Part shown: piece by piece, positions 7,310-15,645 of the stretch | Numbering within the stretch: the first letter of the stretch is position 1 | Layout of the letters: every line of letters starts with the position of its first letter | Source of the DNA: an uncultured Prevotellaceae bacterium | GTDB taxonomy: Bacteria > Bacteroidota > Bacteroidia > Bacteroidales > Bacteroidaceae | Direction: 5' to 3' | Assembly (NCBI GenBank): GCA_946185285.1 | Contig: CAMHIS010000022.1 | Span: 1-36,319, forward strand | DNA length: 36,319 bases | Notes under the pieces: generated by a model | Database searches by the model: none | What the model saw: only the letters and a program-made list of their open reading frames with translations | What the model was told of the DNA's origin: nothing | Program-made: the position numbers and the translations under genes

Positions 7310-8623
7310 ATGAACGTAGATAATAAATATGTTACTAAACATCCCTCCCTTGGGGAAAGGCCACGGGTAGGCGAGCTTTGCTCGGGAATGGGCTTGGGTG
7401 GGCTTTCCCCTCTCTCCCTCCTCGAGCTCAACGGTCTCGTTCGCGAACTGATTGAGATGAAGATGCCCAACGAGTATTGGGTAGAGGCCGAACTGTCGGA
7501 GTGCCGCGAGAACAGAGGCCACTGCTACATGGAACTCATCCAGCGCGACGACCGGGCCGCCACGCCCGTCGCACGTGCCTCGGCCAAGTGCTGGGCTTCG
7601 AAGTGGCAAATAATCCGTCCATACTTCGAGCGCACCACGGGTCAGCAGCTGCGCGCCGGCATCAAGGTGCTGCTGAAGGTCTACGCCCAGTTCCACGAGG
7701 CCTACGGCTTCTCTTGGATTGTTACCGACATCGACCCCAACTATACCCTCGGCGACCAGGCCCGCCGCCGTCAGGAGATTATCCGCCAGCTGAAGGACGA
7801 GGGCGTCTTCGACCTGCAGCGTGAGCTCCGACTGCCCACGTTCTGCCTCAACATCGCCGTCATCAGCAGTCAGACGGCCGCCGGCTATGGCGACTTTGCT
7901 GCCCAGCTGGCCGACTCTCCCTTTGACTTCCGCACCCAGCTCTTCCCAGCCACCATGCAGGGCGAAGGCGTGGAACAGAGCATCATCGCCGCCCTCAACC
8001 GCGTCTTTCTATGCATCAACAGTGTTGATGCCGTCGTCATCATCCGAGGCGGCGGTGCTACCAGCGATATGTCGGGCTTCGACACGTTGGCACTGGCTGA
8101 GAACGTCGCCAACTTCCCCCTGCCTATCATCACTGGCATAGGCCACGACCGTGACGAATGTATCCTCGATATGGTGAGCCACCAGCGAGTAAAGACTCCA
8201 ACTGCCGCTGCCGCCTTCCTCATCGACCATACACAAGCTGTATCAGATGCCATAGACGATGCTCAGAATCGCATCACCCGTTATACCCAGCAGAAACTCA
8301 TAACTCTCAATTCTCAGCTCTCAACTCTACAACAAGCCATCCCTCGCCTGTTCTCTGTTTTCAAGACGCGTCAAGAAGCTCGTCTTGAGAGCATCGGACT
8401 ACGAATTCCCATGATTGCTGAACGCAAGCTGACCGCTGAACGCCATAAGCTGGAATTGGCTACAGAACGACTGAAAGCCCTTGACCCGACACTTCTGTTG
8501 AAACGCGGCTATAGCATCACCCGCTTCTGCGGCCGTGCCCTACGTGACCCCAAGAATCTTCATGAGGGCGATGTGATTGAAACCATTATGGAAAAAGGAA
8601 CCATCAAATCTATCATCAAATGA
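7310..8623 (+). CDS. xseA: Exodeoxyribonuclease VII large subunit (XseA)
   Basis: The protein has 437 aa from the ATG at 7310. An OB-type DNA-binding domain comes first (YWVEAELSECRENRGHCYME), then the catalytic domain with VISSQTAAGYGDF, VIIRGGGATSDMSGFD and ITGIGHDRDECILDMVSHQR, followed by coiled coil and the terminal LLKRGYSIT motif. ExoVII degrades single-stranded DNA in both directions and needs XseB. The first 30 or so residues are not conserved: they are encoded by a palindromic repeat with an expanded loop (7331-7405), and the family start is recognisable only at LSLLELNGLVRE. A TTG at 7283 would add nine residues. The gene overlaps xseB by ATGA. A 7-bp repeat array at 8299-8333 encodes part of the coiled coil. 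Confidence 0.95.
   Translation: MNVDNKYVTKHPSLGERPRVGELCSGMGLGGLSPLSLLELNGLVRELIEMKMPNEYWVEAELSECRENRGHCYMELIQRDDRAATPVARASAKCWASKWQIIRPYFERTTGQQLRAGIKVLLKVYAQFHEAYGFSWIVTDIDPNYTLGDQARRRQEIIRQLKDEGVFDLQRELRLPTFCLNIAVISSQTAAGYGDFAAQLADSPFDFRTQLFPATMQGEGVEQSIIAALNRVFLCINSVDAVVIIRGGGATSDMSGFDTLALAENVANFPLPIITGIGHDRDECILDMVSHQRVKTPTAAAAFLIDHTQAVSDAIDDAQNRITRYTQQKLITLNSQLSTLQQAIPRLFSVFKTRQEARLESIGLRIPMIAERKLTAERHKLELATERLKALDPTLLLKRGYSITRFCGRALRDPKNLHEGDVIETIMEKGTIKSIIK
7331..7405. repeat. Palindromic repeat, type B copy 8 (reverse, with expanded loop)
   Basis: It begins GTTACTAAACATCCCTCCCT and ends GGGCTTGGGTGGGCT, the reversed type B ends. About 35 bp, including an AGGCGAGCTTTGCTCGGG mini-palindrome, replace the usual 3-nt loop and part of the stem. 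It is translated in XseA. Confidence 0.8.
8299..8333 (+). repeat. Degenerate 7-bp tandem repeat inside xseA
   Basis: Five heptamers in a row: CATAACT, CTCAATT, CTCAGCT, CTCAACT, CTACAAC. They encode LITLNSQLSTLQ in the coiled-coil region. Because 7 is not a multiple of 3, a gain or loss of one unit would shift the frame. Confidence 0.7.
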
Positions 8624-8814
8624 AAGAAGACATAAAATATGAAGCCGCTTTTGCGGAAATACAGACCATTGTCCACCGTATGGAGAATGACGAACTCGAC
8701 ATCGACCAGATGTCCGAACAACTCAAACGCGCCCAGCAACTCATCAAACTCTGCAAGGATAAACTGAACAAGACGGACGAGGAAATAAAGAGAATCCTGG
8801 CCGAAGACAAATGA
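8620..8814 (+). CDS. xseB: Exodeoxyribonuclease VII small subunit (XseB)
   Basis: The 64-aa helical protein shows the XseB pattern: YEAAFAEIQTIVHRMENDEL with DIDQMSEQLKRAQQLIKLCK behind it. XseB wraps the XseA coiled coil and is needed for ExoVII activity. The ATG overlaps the xseA stop (ATGA), fitting coupled translation and fixed stoichiometry. The length is normal for the family. Confidence 0.95.
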   Translation: MKEDIKYEAAFAEIQTIVHRMENDELDIDQMSEQLKRAQQLIKLCKDKLNKTDEEIKRILAEDK

Positions 8815-8909
8815 TGGCTTTCCTTGCCATAAATGTGTGTTGACTAAAACTTTGCTGCATTATTACTCACATTTTTGGGCTTTCGCTTGGAAGTTAGAAA
8901 GAAAAAACG

Positions 8910-8917
8910 TAACTTTG
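8910..8917 (+). promoter_or_regulatory. Bacteroidetes -7 box for kdsA
   Basis: TAACTTTG followed by CAC, with a TTGG element about 20 bp upstream as a possible -33 box. It is 8 nt before the kdsA ATG. Confidence 0.7.
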
Positions 8918-8925
8918 CACACTGT

Positions 8926-9684
8926 ATGAACAAGAAGACTATTATTGCAGGGCCTTGCGTTATTGAGTCGGCAGAACTGCTTGACACCGTAGCACACTGC
9001 CTGGTTGAAATAAACGAACGGTTAGGGACAGATATCATCTTCAAGGCATCGTTCGATAAGGCAAACCGCACGAGCATACATTCCTTCCGCGGACCAGGTA
9101 TAGACCAGGGGTTGAAGATGTTAAGCGACGTAAAGGCGAAGTACGGCCTCAGACTGCTCACCGACATTCATGAGTCATGGCAGGCAGCGCCGGTGGCCGA
9201 GGTGTGCGACGTACTGCAGATACCAGCTTTCCTTTGTCGTCAGACCGACCTGTTGGTGGCAGCCGCCAAGACGGGACGGACGGTGAACATCAAAAAGGCT
9301 CAGTTCTTGAGCGGGCGCGATATGAAATACCCTGTAGAGAAAGCCCTCGAGGCAGGTGCTTCGGATGTGTGGCTGACGGAGCGCGGAAATATGATGGGCT
9401 ACAACAACTTGGTGGTCGACTTCCGCAACATCAGTGACATGCTGGAACTGGTGCCGACGGTCATCATGGACTGCACGCACTCGGTACAGCGGCCTGGTGG
9501 CAACGACGGCAAGACGGGCGGCGACCGGCGCTTTGTACCGCCGATGGCAATAGCAGCCAAGGCTTTCGGGGCAACGGGTTGGTTCTTCGAAGTCCACCCT
9601 AATCCAGACCAAGGTCTGAGCGACGCCGATAATATGTTAGAACTCAGTAAATTGGAGAAACTTGTTGAAGAGTTAATAAAATGA
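8926..9684 (+). CDS. kdsA: 3-deoxy-8-phosphooctulonate synthase (KdsA)
   Basis: The protein has 252 aa from the ATG at 8926. An in-frame TTG at 8875 is rejected because it lies upstream of the promoter. Motifs are IIAGPCVIES at the start, FKASFDKANRTSIHSFRGPG, LTDIHE, QIPAFLCRQTDLLVAAA, and MDCTHSVQRPGG. KdsA condenses phosphoenolpyruvate with arabinose 5-phosphate to give Kdo-8-phosphate, the precursor of the Kdo that links lipid A to the LPS core. kdsD, which makes the arabinose 5-phosphate, follows after 4 nt, so substrate supply and use are co-transcribed. Confidence 0.97.
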   Translation: MNKKTIIAGPCVIESAELLDTVAHCLVEINERLGTDIIFKASFDKANRTSIHSFRGPGIDQGLKMLSDVKAKYGLRLLTDIHESWQAAPVAEVCDVLQIPAFLCRQTDLLVAAAKTGRTVNIKKAQFLSGRDMKYPVEKALEAGASDVWLTERGNMMGYNNLVVDFRNISDMLELVPTVIMDCTHSVQRPGGNDGKTGGDRRFVPPMAIAAKAFGATGWFFEVHPNPDQGLSDADNMLELSKLEKLVEELIK

Positions 9685-9688
9685 TAGT

Positions 9689-10636
9689 ATGACGGCCAAA
9701 GATATAGGCATCAAGTGCCTCAAGGACGAGGCAGAGGCTCTGTTGGAGCTGATACCGAAGATGGATGAGGAGTTCGACCGTGCGGTTGAACTGATGTTCC
9801 GTTGTCACGGTAAGATTATCGTTACTGGTGTTGGTAAGAGCGGCCACGTGGGAGCAAAGATAGCTGCCACGCTGTCATCGACGGGCACTCCTTCATTTTT
9901 CATCAACCCGCTGGACGTGTTTCACGGCGACTTGGGGGTAATGACCAGCGACGACGTGGTACTGGCCATATCGAACTCCGGCCAGACAGACGAGCTGCTC
10001 CGTTTCATCCCGCTGGTGCTGCAGATGCAGATACCCATCATAGCCATGAGCGGCAATCCGGAATCACTGTTGGCCAAATATGCGGACTGCCACCTGAACG
10101 TGAACGTACGCCACGAAGCAGACCCGATGGACCTGGCCCCTACCAGCAGCTCCATTGCCCAGATGGCTATGGGCGACGCATTGGCAGTTGCCCTCATCAA
10201 AAAGCGCAAATTCAAGCCGCAGGACTTTGCCCAGTTCCATCCAGGCGGCGAACTCGGCAAGCGGCTGCTGACGACGGCCCAGGACGTGATGCGTACAGTA
10301 GACATGCCCATCATCACGCCAGACATGCACTTAGGTGAAGCCATCATCCTGGTAAGTAAGGGCAAGTTAGGCTTAGGCGTTGCCGAGACCGACGGCAAGG
10401 TGGTGGGACTGATTACCGACGGTGACATTCGCCGGGCAATGGAGAAATGGCGGGCGGAATTCTTCGACCGCACGGTGTCCGACATCATGACCAGAACGCC
10501 GAAGATGGTGTCGCCGCAAGCAAAGATTTCGGATATACAGGGTATCATGAACAAATACAAGATACACAGCGTGCTGGTCGTTGACAAGGAGCGCCGTCTG
10601 CTTGGAGTGGTCGACCACTACAGTTGCATGATTTAA
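9689..10636 (+). CDS. kdsD: D-arabinose 5-phosphate isomerase (KdsD/KpsF family)
   Basis: The 315-aa protein has the family's architecture: a SIS sugar-isomerase domain (VTGVGKSGHVGAKIAATLSS, then AISNSGQTDELL, then PTSSSIAQMAMGDALAV) followed by two CBS domains (DVMRTVDMPIITPD and DIMTRTPKMVSPQ). It interconverts ribulose 5-phosphate and arabinose 5-phosphate, feeding KdsA directly upstream. The ATG at 9689 is 4 nt after the kdsA stop. The large regulator gene begins 12 bp after its stop, so kdsA, kdsD and that gene probably share a transcript. Confidence 0.95.
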   Translation: MTAKDIGIKCLKDEAEALLELIPKMDEEFDRAVELMFRCHGKIIVTGVGKSGHVGAKIAATLSSTGTPSFFINPLDVFHGDLGVMTSDDVVLAISNSGQTDELLRFIPLVLQMQIPIIAMSGNPESLLAKYADCHLNVNVRHEADPMDLAPTSSSIAQMAMGDALAVALIKKRKFKPQDFAQFHPGGELGKRLLTTAQDVMRTVDMPIITPDMHLGEAIILVSKGKLGLGVAETDGKVVGLITDGDIRRAMEKWRAEFFDRTVSDIMTRTPKMVSPQAKISDIQGIMNKYKIHSVLVVDKERRLLGVVDHYSCMI

Positions 10637-10648
10637 CGCGTTTGAGAA

Positions 10649-13600
10649 ATGAGACCATTCAGAATAATACTGTTGCTGATGTTGGCACTGCCTGCGGCTG
10701 CCACTGTCTATCTGTTCAAGGCACTGGATGCCAAGGACGGATTGACGAGTAGTCAGGTGAACTGTATTCTTAAGGACGGTCGTGGATACATGTGGTTTGG
10801 CACGCCTTCCGGGCTATATCGCTACGACGGTTATATGTTCAAAAACTTCCAGTGCGACTCTCAGGACGGCTTCTCGCTACCCGACAGCTACATCAGCAGC
10901 ATCCAAGAAGCACTCGACGGCACGCTATGGGTCAGGACGTCGGCAGGCTACTGCATCTACCACCCGCAATCGGAGACCTTCGAGCGCGATTTGAAGCAGA
11001 CGTTCAATCGGATGGGTATTGAACGCATACCCTCGCTACTGTATATCGACAAGCACAAAAACGTATGGGGAACCATACCCAATAAAGGTGTCGTCTGCTA
11101 CAACATGCAGCAACAACTGCTTTATGAATTTGGCTATACTGATGATACAAAAGGCATACCGCAAGGCAATGTCTGCTCAATTAACGAATGCCGCGACGGT
11201 GCATTGATAGTCTACGACGATGGCCGCATTGCCTGCTGTGATGTGATGCACCAGCAACGCACGGTATGGGTTACCACCGAAATTGCCGACCGGCAGCTGC
11301 GACGCTCAGGAACGCTTAGGGCTTTTGCTGACCAAAAGGACAACATCTGGCTCTACGGCCAAGGCACGCTGTTCGTCTACAATCGGAGTACCAACGAGTG
11401 GAACACCAGTATCGGTGACCGTTTGGGACTGACGGGCATAGATGTCGACAACAGCGTCAACGGCATGGCCGCCGATGACAACAATAATGTGTGGATAGGT
11501 ACCGACAGAGTCGGATTGGTCAGGATGAACGTAGAAACGCGTGAGATGGACGTGGCGGAGACCAGGAACATTAAAACGGGTCAGCTGACCGCTAACTCTA
11601 TCAGTGTTCAGAGCCTCTATGTCGATGATACAGGTTTACTGTGGGTGGGTACTGAGAAGTCGGGGGCTTGTTACTACGGTAAGAACATTTATCGCTTCTA
11701 TTCCGAACAGAAGGGCGACGTGACAGCTATGACCCAGGATGCAGAAGGCAACATTTGGTACGGCACGAGCAATAATGGCGTCATCGGCTACTCCGGTCTG
11801 TTAGCCAGCCAAAAGGTGTCGGCCATGCAGTACACTAAAGACGGCAGTCTCTGGGTAGGCTCCAAGCAGAACGGACTGACCAGGATCAAGGACGGCGAAG
11901 CCACCGTTTATTCTCTGGCCAAGAACAACATGAAGACACTCATCAACGACAACGTCCACGCCTTATGTACCGACCGGGCAGGCAACCTCTGGATAGCCAC
12001 CAATGGAGGACTTCAAGTCTTTAACCCTAAGATGAGTACCTTTTCATCCTATACAAAGGAGAACGGCAAACTGACTACCAACAACATTACCGCTCTTTTC
12101 AACACCAAAGACAACAAGCTGCTCATAGGTACCAGCGAGGGACTCCTCATACTGAACCTTTCGAGCACGGATATGGTACACCTGACAGGCAACTCCACCA
12201 ACGTCAAGAGGCTTACAAACAACTATATCACCCAAGTCTATGAAGACTCTCGCGGACTGATTTGGATCGGCACACGCGAAGGCATCAATGTGTTGAACAT
12301 GACCAACGACAACCTGGACTATATCACAGAGAAGCACGGCCTGACAAACAACAACATCTGTGGTATTACTGAAGACCTTCAACACAACATGTGGGTAACC
12401 ACCAGCAACGGTGTTTCCCGAATAGTGGTGCAGCTGAACTCCGATGACGGTTCCTTGGGATATGGTCTCTACAACTACGACATGTCGGACGGCCTGCTGA
12501 GCAACGAGTCGAATCCCGGTGCAATCATGACCACCAGCAACGGCGACATTTACTTCGGAGGACTTTATGGCATCAACTGGACCCGGCATGACACCAACAA
12601 CAATACAGAACAGTTGCCGCGTGTGATGCTTACCCAGCTTTTCGTCGGTGAGGAGGAAATACAAATAGGACACTCCTACAACGGAAATGTACTGCTGACA
12701 CAGGCGCTCAACGAGACCAACCACATTGAACTAAGCAACGACCAGAACACTATCACTATCAAATTTGCCGCCGGCAACTATAACCAGAGCGAACGGCTCC
12801 AGTTCAAATACTGGTTAGAGGGGCGCGACCAGTCGTGGCAGAACGGTGACGCCATCAAGCACGGCGTGACGCTCTCGAACCTGAAGAGCGGCACATATAC
12901 GCTCCATGTCAGCGCCGTCAGTGCCGAGGGTGCCGTCAGCAACCAGGAACGGACACTTGAGATTGTCGTCGCACTCCCTTGGTATCTGTCGTGGTGGATG
13001 CTCCTGCTCTATGCCATTGTCATCATCCTGGTGCTCTATATGTGGAAAATCGGCCTGGAACAGATAAGGACGATAAAGCACAAGAAAGAAGCCGTCATCA
13101 ATGAGCTGAAACTGCAGCGTGAGGAAATCAAGGCCACCAGCGACGACCTGCGCCAGCCTATGGCCCGCATGACTTCTATAATAGGAAACTTGTCCGAGAA
13201 GAAATCTTCGTTAGAGGAGCGAGAGCAGCTGAACGCCCTTCACTCGCAAATGTTGCAGATTATCACGCGTGTGTCAGACATGCAGACGGCCTTGGAGCAT
13301 CCCGAGGCAAAAGCGAGGACCAGTGTCAACAGCCGGTTTGAGCTGAATGCGAAAGGCGAACTGTCGCTGCCTACATTCGGCGACGAGCTGACCGCCGACA
13401 TCATTCAGCACCGCCGTTCAGAGTCACCCACCAGCAATGTGGTGCTCTTCTTCATCGACGACAACGAGGAACTGCTTAAGTTTGTCCGTGCTCATCTGTA
13501 CAACGTTTTCGACCTACGCCTTTACAACAGTACGCGCAAGGCTGCCGAAGACCTGAAGGATCTCAATGCTGACCTGGTTGTCTGCAAGCATGAGATGCCT

Positions 13601-14404
13601 GGCATGAGCGGCAGCGAACTGTGCAACCTGCTCAAGAAGGGCAACATGAGCCACAAGACCAAGTTCGTGCTGCTGACAGAAACCAAGCTGACGCCACAAA
13701 GCATGAAGAGCCAGAACATCACCCTCGCTGCCGACGAGTACATGGCCAAGCCCTTCAACATCCAGGAGGCCGTGAAGGTGTTCAACAGCCTGTTGGGCAT
13801 GGGAACCGTTAATATGGACGACAACCTGATAGAAGGAGCTGAGACACGCCGGTTAGAAGGTCATAGCACCAGCATGACCACTGCCACTGAGAGCATGGAT
13901 AGCGGCAGCGGCCTGGGCATGACGCGCCGGAGCGACGAGACGGTTGCCGACGACGATGAGATGAACATGGTGGAAACAACCATTAAGGGTAAGAACGGCG
14001 GTACTATGACTGAAATCATCAACAACGAAATAGACAGCGATAACGTCATGGCCACCAGTTCCATTCTCGATGTCATGGACCGGCAGTTGCTGATGAATAT
14101 CCAGCAATATGTACTGCAGAACATGAGCCGCGGACAGATAAACTTGGAAGAACTGGCCGGTGCCATGGGAATGGGACGGGTACCTTTCTTCCACAAGGTC
14201 AGGAACCTGACGGGTAAGACCCCCGTCGAGCTTATCAGAGACTTGCGGCTAAAGCACGCCTGTATATTACTGAAACGCACAAACATCAACATGAGCGAGC
14301 TTGCCGTGAACACCGGGTTCATGACGGCGGAAAACTTCATCAACACGTTTAAAGAGAAGTTTGGTCTCTCACCACTCGAATACAGACTGAAATGGAGAAA
14401 ATAG
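10649..14404 (+). CDS. HTCS-like one-protein regulator with lost kinase functions (propeller, Y_Y_Y, pseudo-receiver, AraC HTH)
   Basis: The order of parts in 1251 aa is: signal peptide; two periplasmic beta-propellers with many DGRGYMWFGT-type repeats (about 25-690); a Y_Y_Y domain (about 700-770); one membrane segment (about 776-800); a short coiled helix region; a receiver-like domain (about 928-1045); a linker; and an AraC-type DNA-binding domain (about 1160-1251, NLEELAGAMGMGRVPFFHKV). This is a hybrid two-component system plan, but three things are missing. The H-box reads SDDLRQP with Asp832 where His belongs. No HATPase (N, D or G boxes) lies between it and the receiver. The receiver has Lys980 (DLVVCKHEMPGMSG) where the phosphorylated Asp belongs. 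It may signal by conformation alone. It follows kdsD by 12 bp; no SusC/D genes are near. Confidence 0.9.
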   Translation: MRPFRIILLLMLALPAAATVYLFKALDAKDGLTSSQVNCILKDGRGYMWFGTPSGLYRYDGYMFKNFQCDSQDGFSLPDSYISSIQEALDGTLWVRTSAGYCIYHPQSETFERDLKQTFNRMGIERIPSLLYIDKHKNVWGTIPNKGVVCYNMQQQLLYEFGYTDDTKGIPQGNVCSINECRDGALIVYDDGRIACCDVMHQQRTVWVTTEIADRQLRRSGTLRAFADQKDNIWLYGQGTLFVYNRSTNEWNTSIGDRLGLTGIDVDNSVNGMAADDNNNVWIGTDRVGLVRMNVETREMDVAETRNIKTGQLTANSISVQSLYVDDTGLLWVGTEKSGACYYGKNIYRFYSEQKGDVTAMTQDAEGNIWYGTSNNGVIGYSGLLASQKVSAMQYTKDGSLWVGSKQNGLTRIKDGEATVYSLAKNNMKTLINDNVHALCTDRAGNLWIATNGGLQVFNPKMSTFSSYTKENGKLTTNNITALFNTKDNKLLIGTSEGLLILNLSSTDMVHLTGNSTNVKRLTNNYITQVYEDSRGLIWIGTREGINVLNMTNDNLDYITEKHGLTNNNICGITEDLQHNMWVTTSNGVSRIVVQLNSDDGSLGYGLYNYDMSDGLLSNESNPGAIMTTSNGDIYFGGLYGINWTRHDTNNNTEQLPRVMLTQLFVGEEEIQIGHSYNGNVLLTQALNETNHIELSNDQNTITIKFAAGNYNQSERLQFKYWLEGRDQSWQNGDAIKHGVTLSNLKSGTYTLHVSAVSAEGAVSNQERTLEIVVALPWYLSWWMLLLYAIVIILVLYMWKIGLEQIRTIKHKKEAVINELKLQREEIKATSDDLRQPMARMTSIIGNLSEKKSSLEEREQLNALHSQMLQIITRVSDMQTALEHPEAKARTSVNSRFELNAKGELSLPTFGDELTADIIQHRRSESPTSNVVLFFIDDNEELLKFVRAHLYNVFDLRLYNSTRKAAEDLKDLNADLVVCKHEMPGMSGSELCNLLKKGNMSHKTKFVLLTETKLTPQSMKSQNITLAADEYMAKPFNIQEAVKVFNSLLGMGTVNMDDNLIEGAETRRLEGHSTSMTTATESMDSGSGLGMTRRSDETVADDDEMNMVETTIKGKNGGTMTEIINNEIDSDNVMATSSILDVMDRQLLMNIQQYVLQNMSRGQINLEELAGAMGMGRVPFFHKVRNLTGKTPVELIRDLRLKHACILLKRTNINMSELAVNTGFMTAENFINTFKEKFGLSPLEYRLKWRK

Positions 14405-15645
14405 TACGACTTTCTATCATTATCTTTACATTTATCATCCCATCAGCAGAAGCGCACAACAGCGATGCCGACTTTCGGAAACTCATGGAGGACTACGGCA
14501 TTCGCTTCACAGAGAGGAACAACGTAAAATTGCTGAAAAGCGGACAGGAGAAGTTCGACGATATGTTCAAGGCCATCAGGGAGGCCAAGAGCAGCGTTCA
14601 TCTGGAGTACTTCAACTTCCGCAACGACTCCATCGCCTCCCTGCTGTTTGACATCCTCCGCGAGAAACGGCGCGAAGGCGTGGAGGTCAGGGCACTGTTC
14701 GACGGGTTCGGCAACGACTCCAACAACCAGCCGCTGAAGAAGCACCACCTGAAGGCACTGCGCGACGATAGCGTGGAAATCCATGAGTACGACCCCATCC
14801 GCTTCCCGTGGGTTAACCACATCTGGCCCCGCGACCACCGCAAAATCGTGGTCATCGACGGGCGCATAGCCTATACCGGCGGCATGAACGTGGCCGATTA
14901 TTATATAAAAGGGACGGAGCAGGTAGGCTCCTGGCGCGACATGCACTGCCGCATAGAAGGCCCCGCCGTAGGCGAACTGCAGTATATCTTCTGCCGCATC
15001 TGGCAGAAGGTGACCGGCCAGAACATCGTCAGCCAGCAGTACTTCCGCGCCCAGCCTGCTGGCAACATGACAATAGGCATCGTCAACCGAGAGCCGGGAG
15101 CCACCTATACTTCCGACGGATACGTATTCGGCAAGAACGATGCCGTGCGTCAGCTCTACATCCGGGCTCTTGATGCCGCCAAAGACTCCGTCAAGCTCGT
15201 CAATCCCTACTTCACCCTTGTTCCCTCAGTAAAGAAAGCCCTGAAAAGAGCCATCAAGCGAGGGGTCAGGGTGGAAATCATGGTATCGGCCAAAAGCGAC
15301 GTTCCGCTGACGCCTGACTGTGTCTTCCGCAATGCCTACCAGATGAAGAAGTGCGGTGCCCACGTATGGCTCTACCAACCGGGGTTCCACCACTCGAAGA
15401 TACTGATGGTTGACGGCCGCTACTGCACAGTAGGCTCAGCAAACCTTGACGCCCGGAGTATGCGCTTTGACTACGAAGAGAACGCTGCCATCATCAGCCC
15501 TGAAACGACTAAGGAACTGGAGGACATGTTCAACCGCGACAAACAGGAAAGTATATATCTGACAAAGGAGACGTGGAATGAGTTCCGCACGCCCTGGCAG
15601 AAATTCCGCGGATGGTTCGCCTCACTCCTGCGCCCGTGGCTATAG
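14392..15645 (+). CDS. Phospholipase D-like / cardiolipin synthase family protein
   Basis: The 417-aa protein has a hydrophobic N-terminal segment (LSIIIFTFIIPSAEA), either a signal or an anchor, and two HKD motifs: H149-x-K151-x4-D156 (DHRKIVVIDG, with TGGMNVADYY) and H334-x-K336-x4-D341 (HHSKILMVDG, with GSANLDARSM). Enzymes of this type join two phosphatidylglycerols into cardiolipin or move phosphatidyl groups. The spacing and the GG/GS motifs after each HKD fit cardiolipin synthases. The start overlaps the HTCS-like regulator by 13 bp, so it is read from the same mRNA. It converges with the TPR gene, overlapping it by 6 bp at the stops. Confidence 0.92.
   Translation: MEKIVRLSIIIFTFIIPSAEAHNSDADFRKLMEDYGIRFTERNNVKLLKSGQEKFDDMFKAIREAKSSVHLEYFNFRNDSIASLLFDILREKRREGVEVRALFDGFGNDSNNQPLKKHHLKALRDDSVEIHEYDPIRFPWVNHIWPRDHRKIVVIDGRIAYTGGMNVADYYIKGTEQVGSWRDMHCRIEGPAVGELQYIFCRIWQKVTGQNIVSQQYFRAQPAGNMTIGIVNREPGATYTSDGYVFGKNDAVRQLYIRALDAAKDSVKLVNPYFTLVPSVKKALKRAIKRGVRVEIMVSAKSDVPLTPDCVFRNAYQMKKCGAHVWLYQPGFHHSKILMVDGRYCTVGSANLDARSMRFDYEENAAIISPETTKELEDMFNRDKQESIYLTKETWNEFRTPWQKFRGWFASLLRPWL

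Noticed and set aside
6025..7470. Long minus-strand open frame (481 codons) over the subtilase and xseA start
   Set aside because: It is antisense to a gene with clear catalytic motifs, has no domain signature, and arises from the GC-rich third positions of the real gene.
8875..8925. Upstream TTG start for kdsA
   Set aside because: It precedes the -7 box at 8910-8917 and adds 17 residues not found in KdsA.
10649..14404. HTCS-like gene as the regulator of a polysaccharide utilisation locus
   Set aside because: No susC, susD or glycoside hydrolase genes are in the neighbourhood, and the kinase parts are missing.
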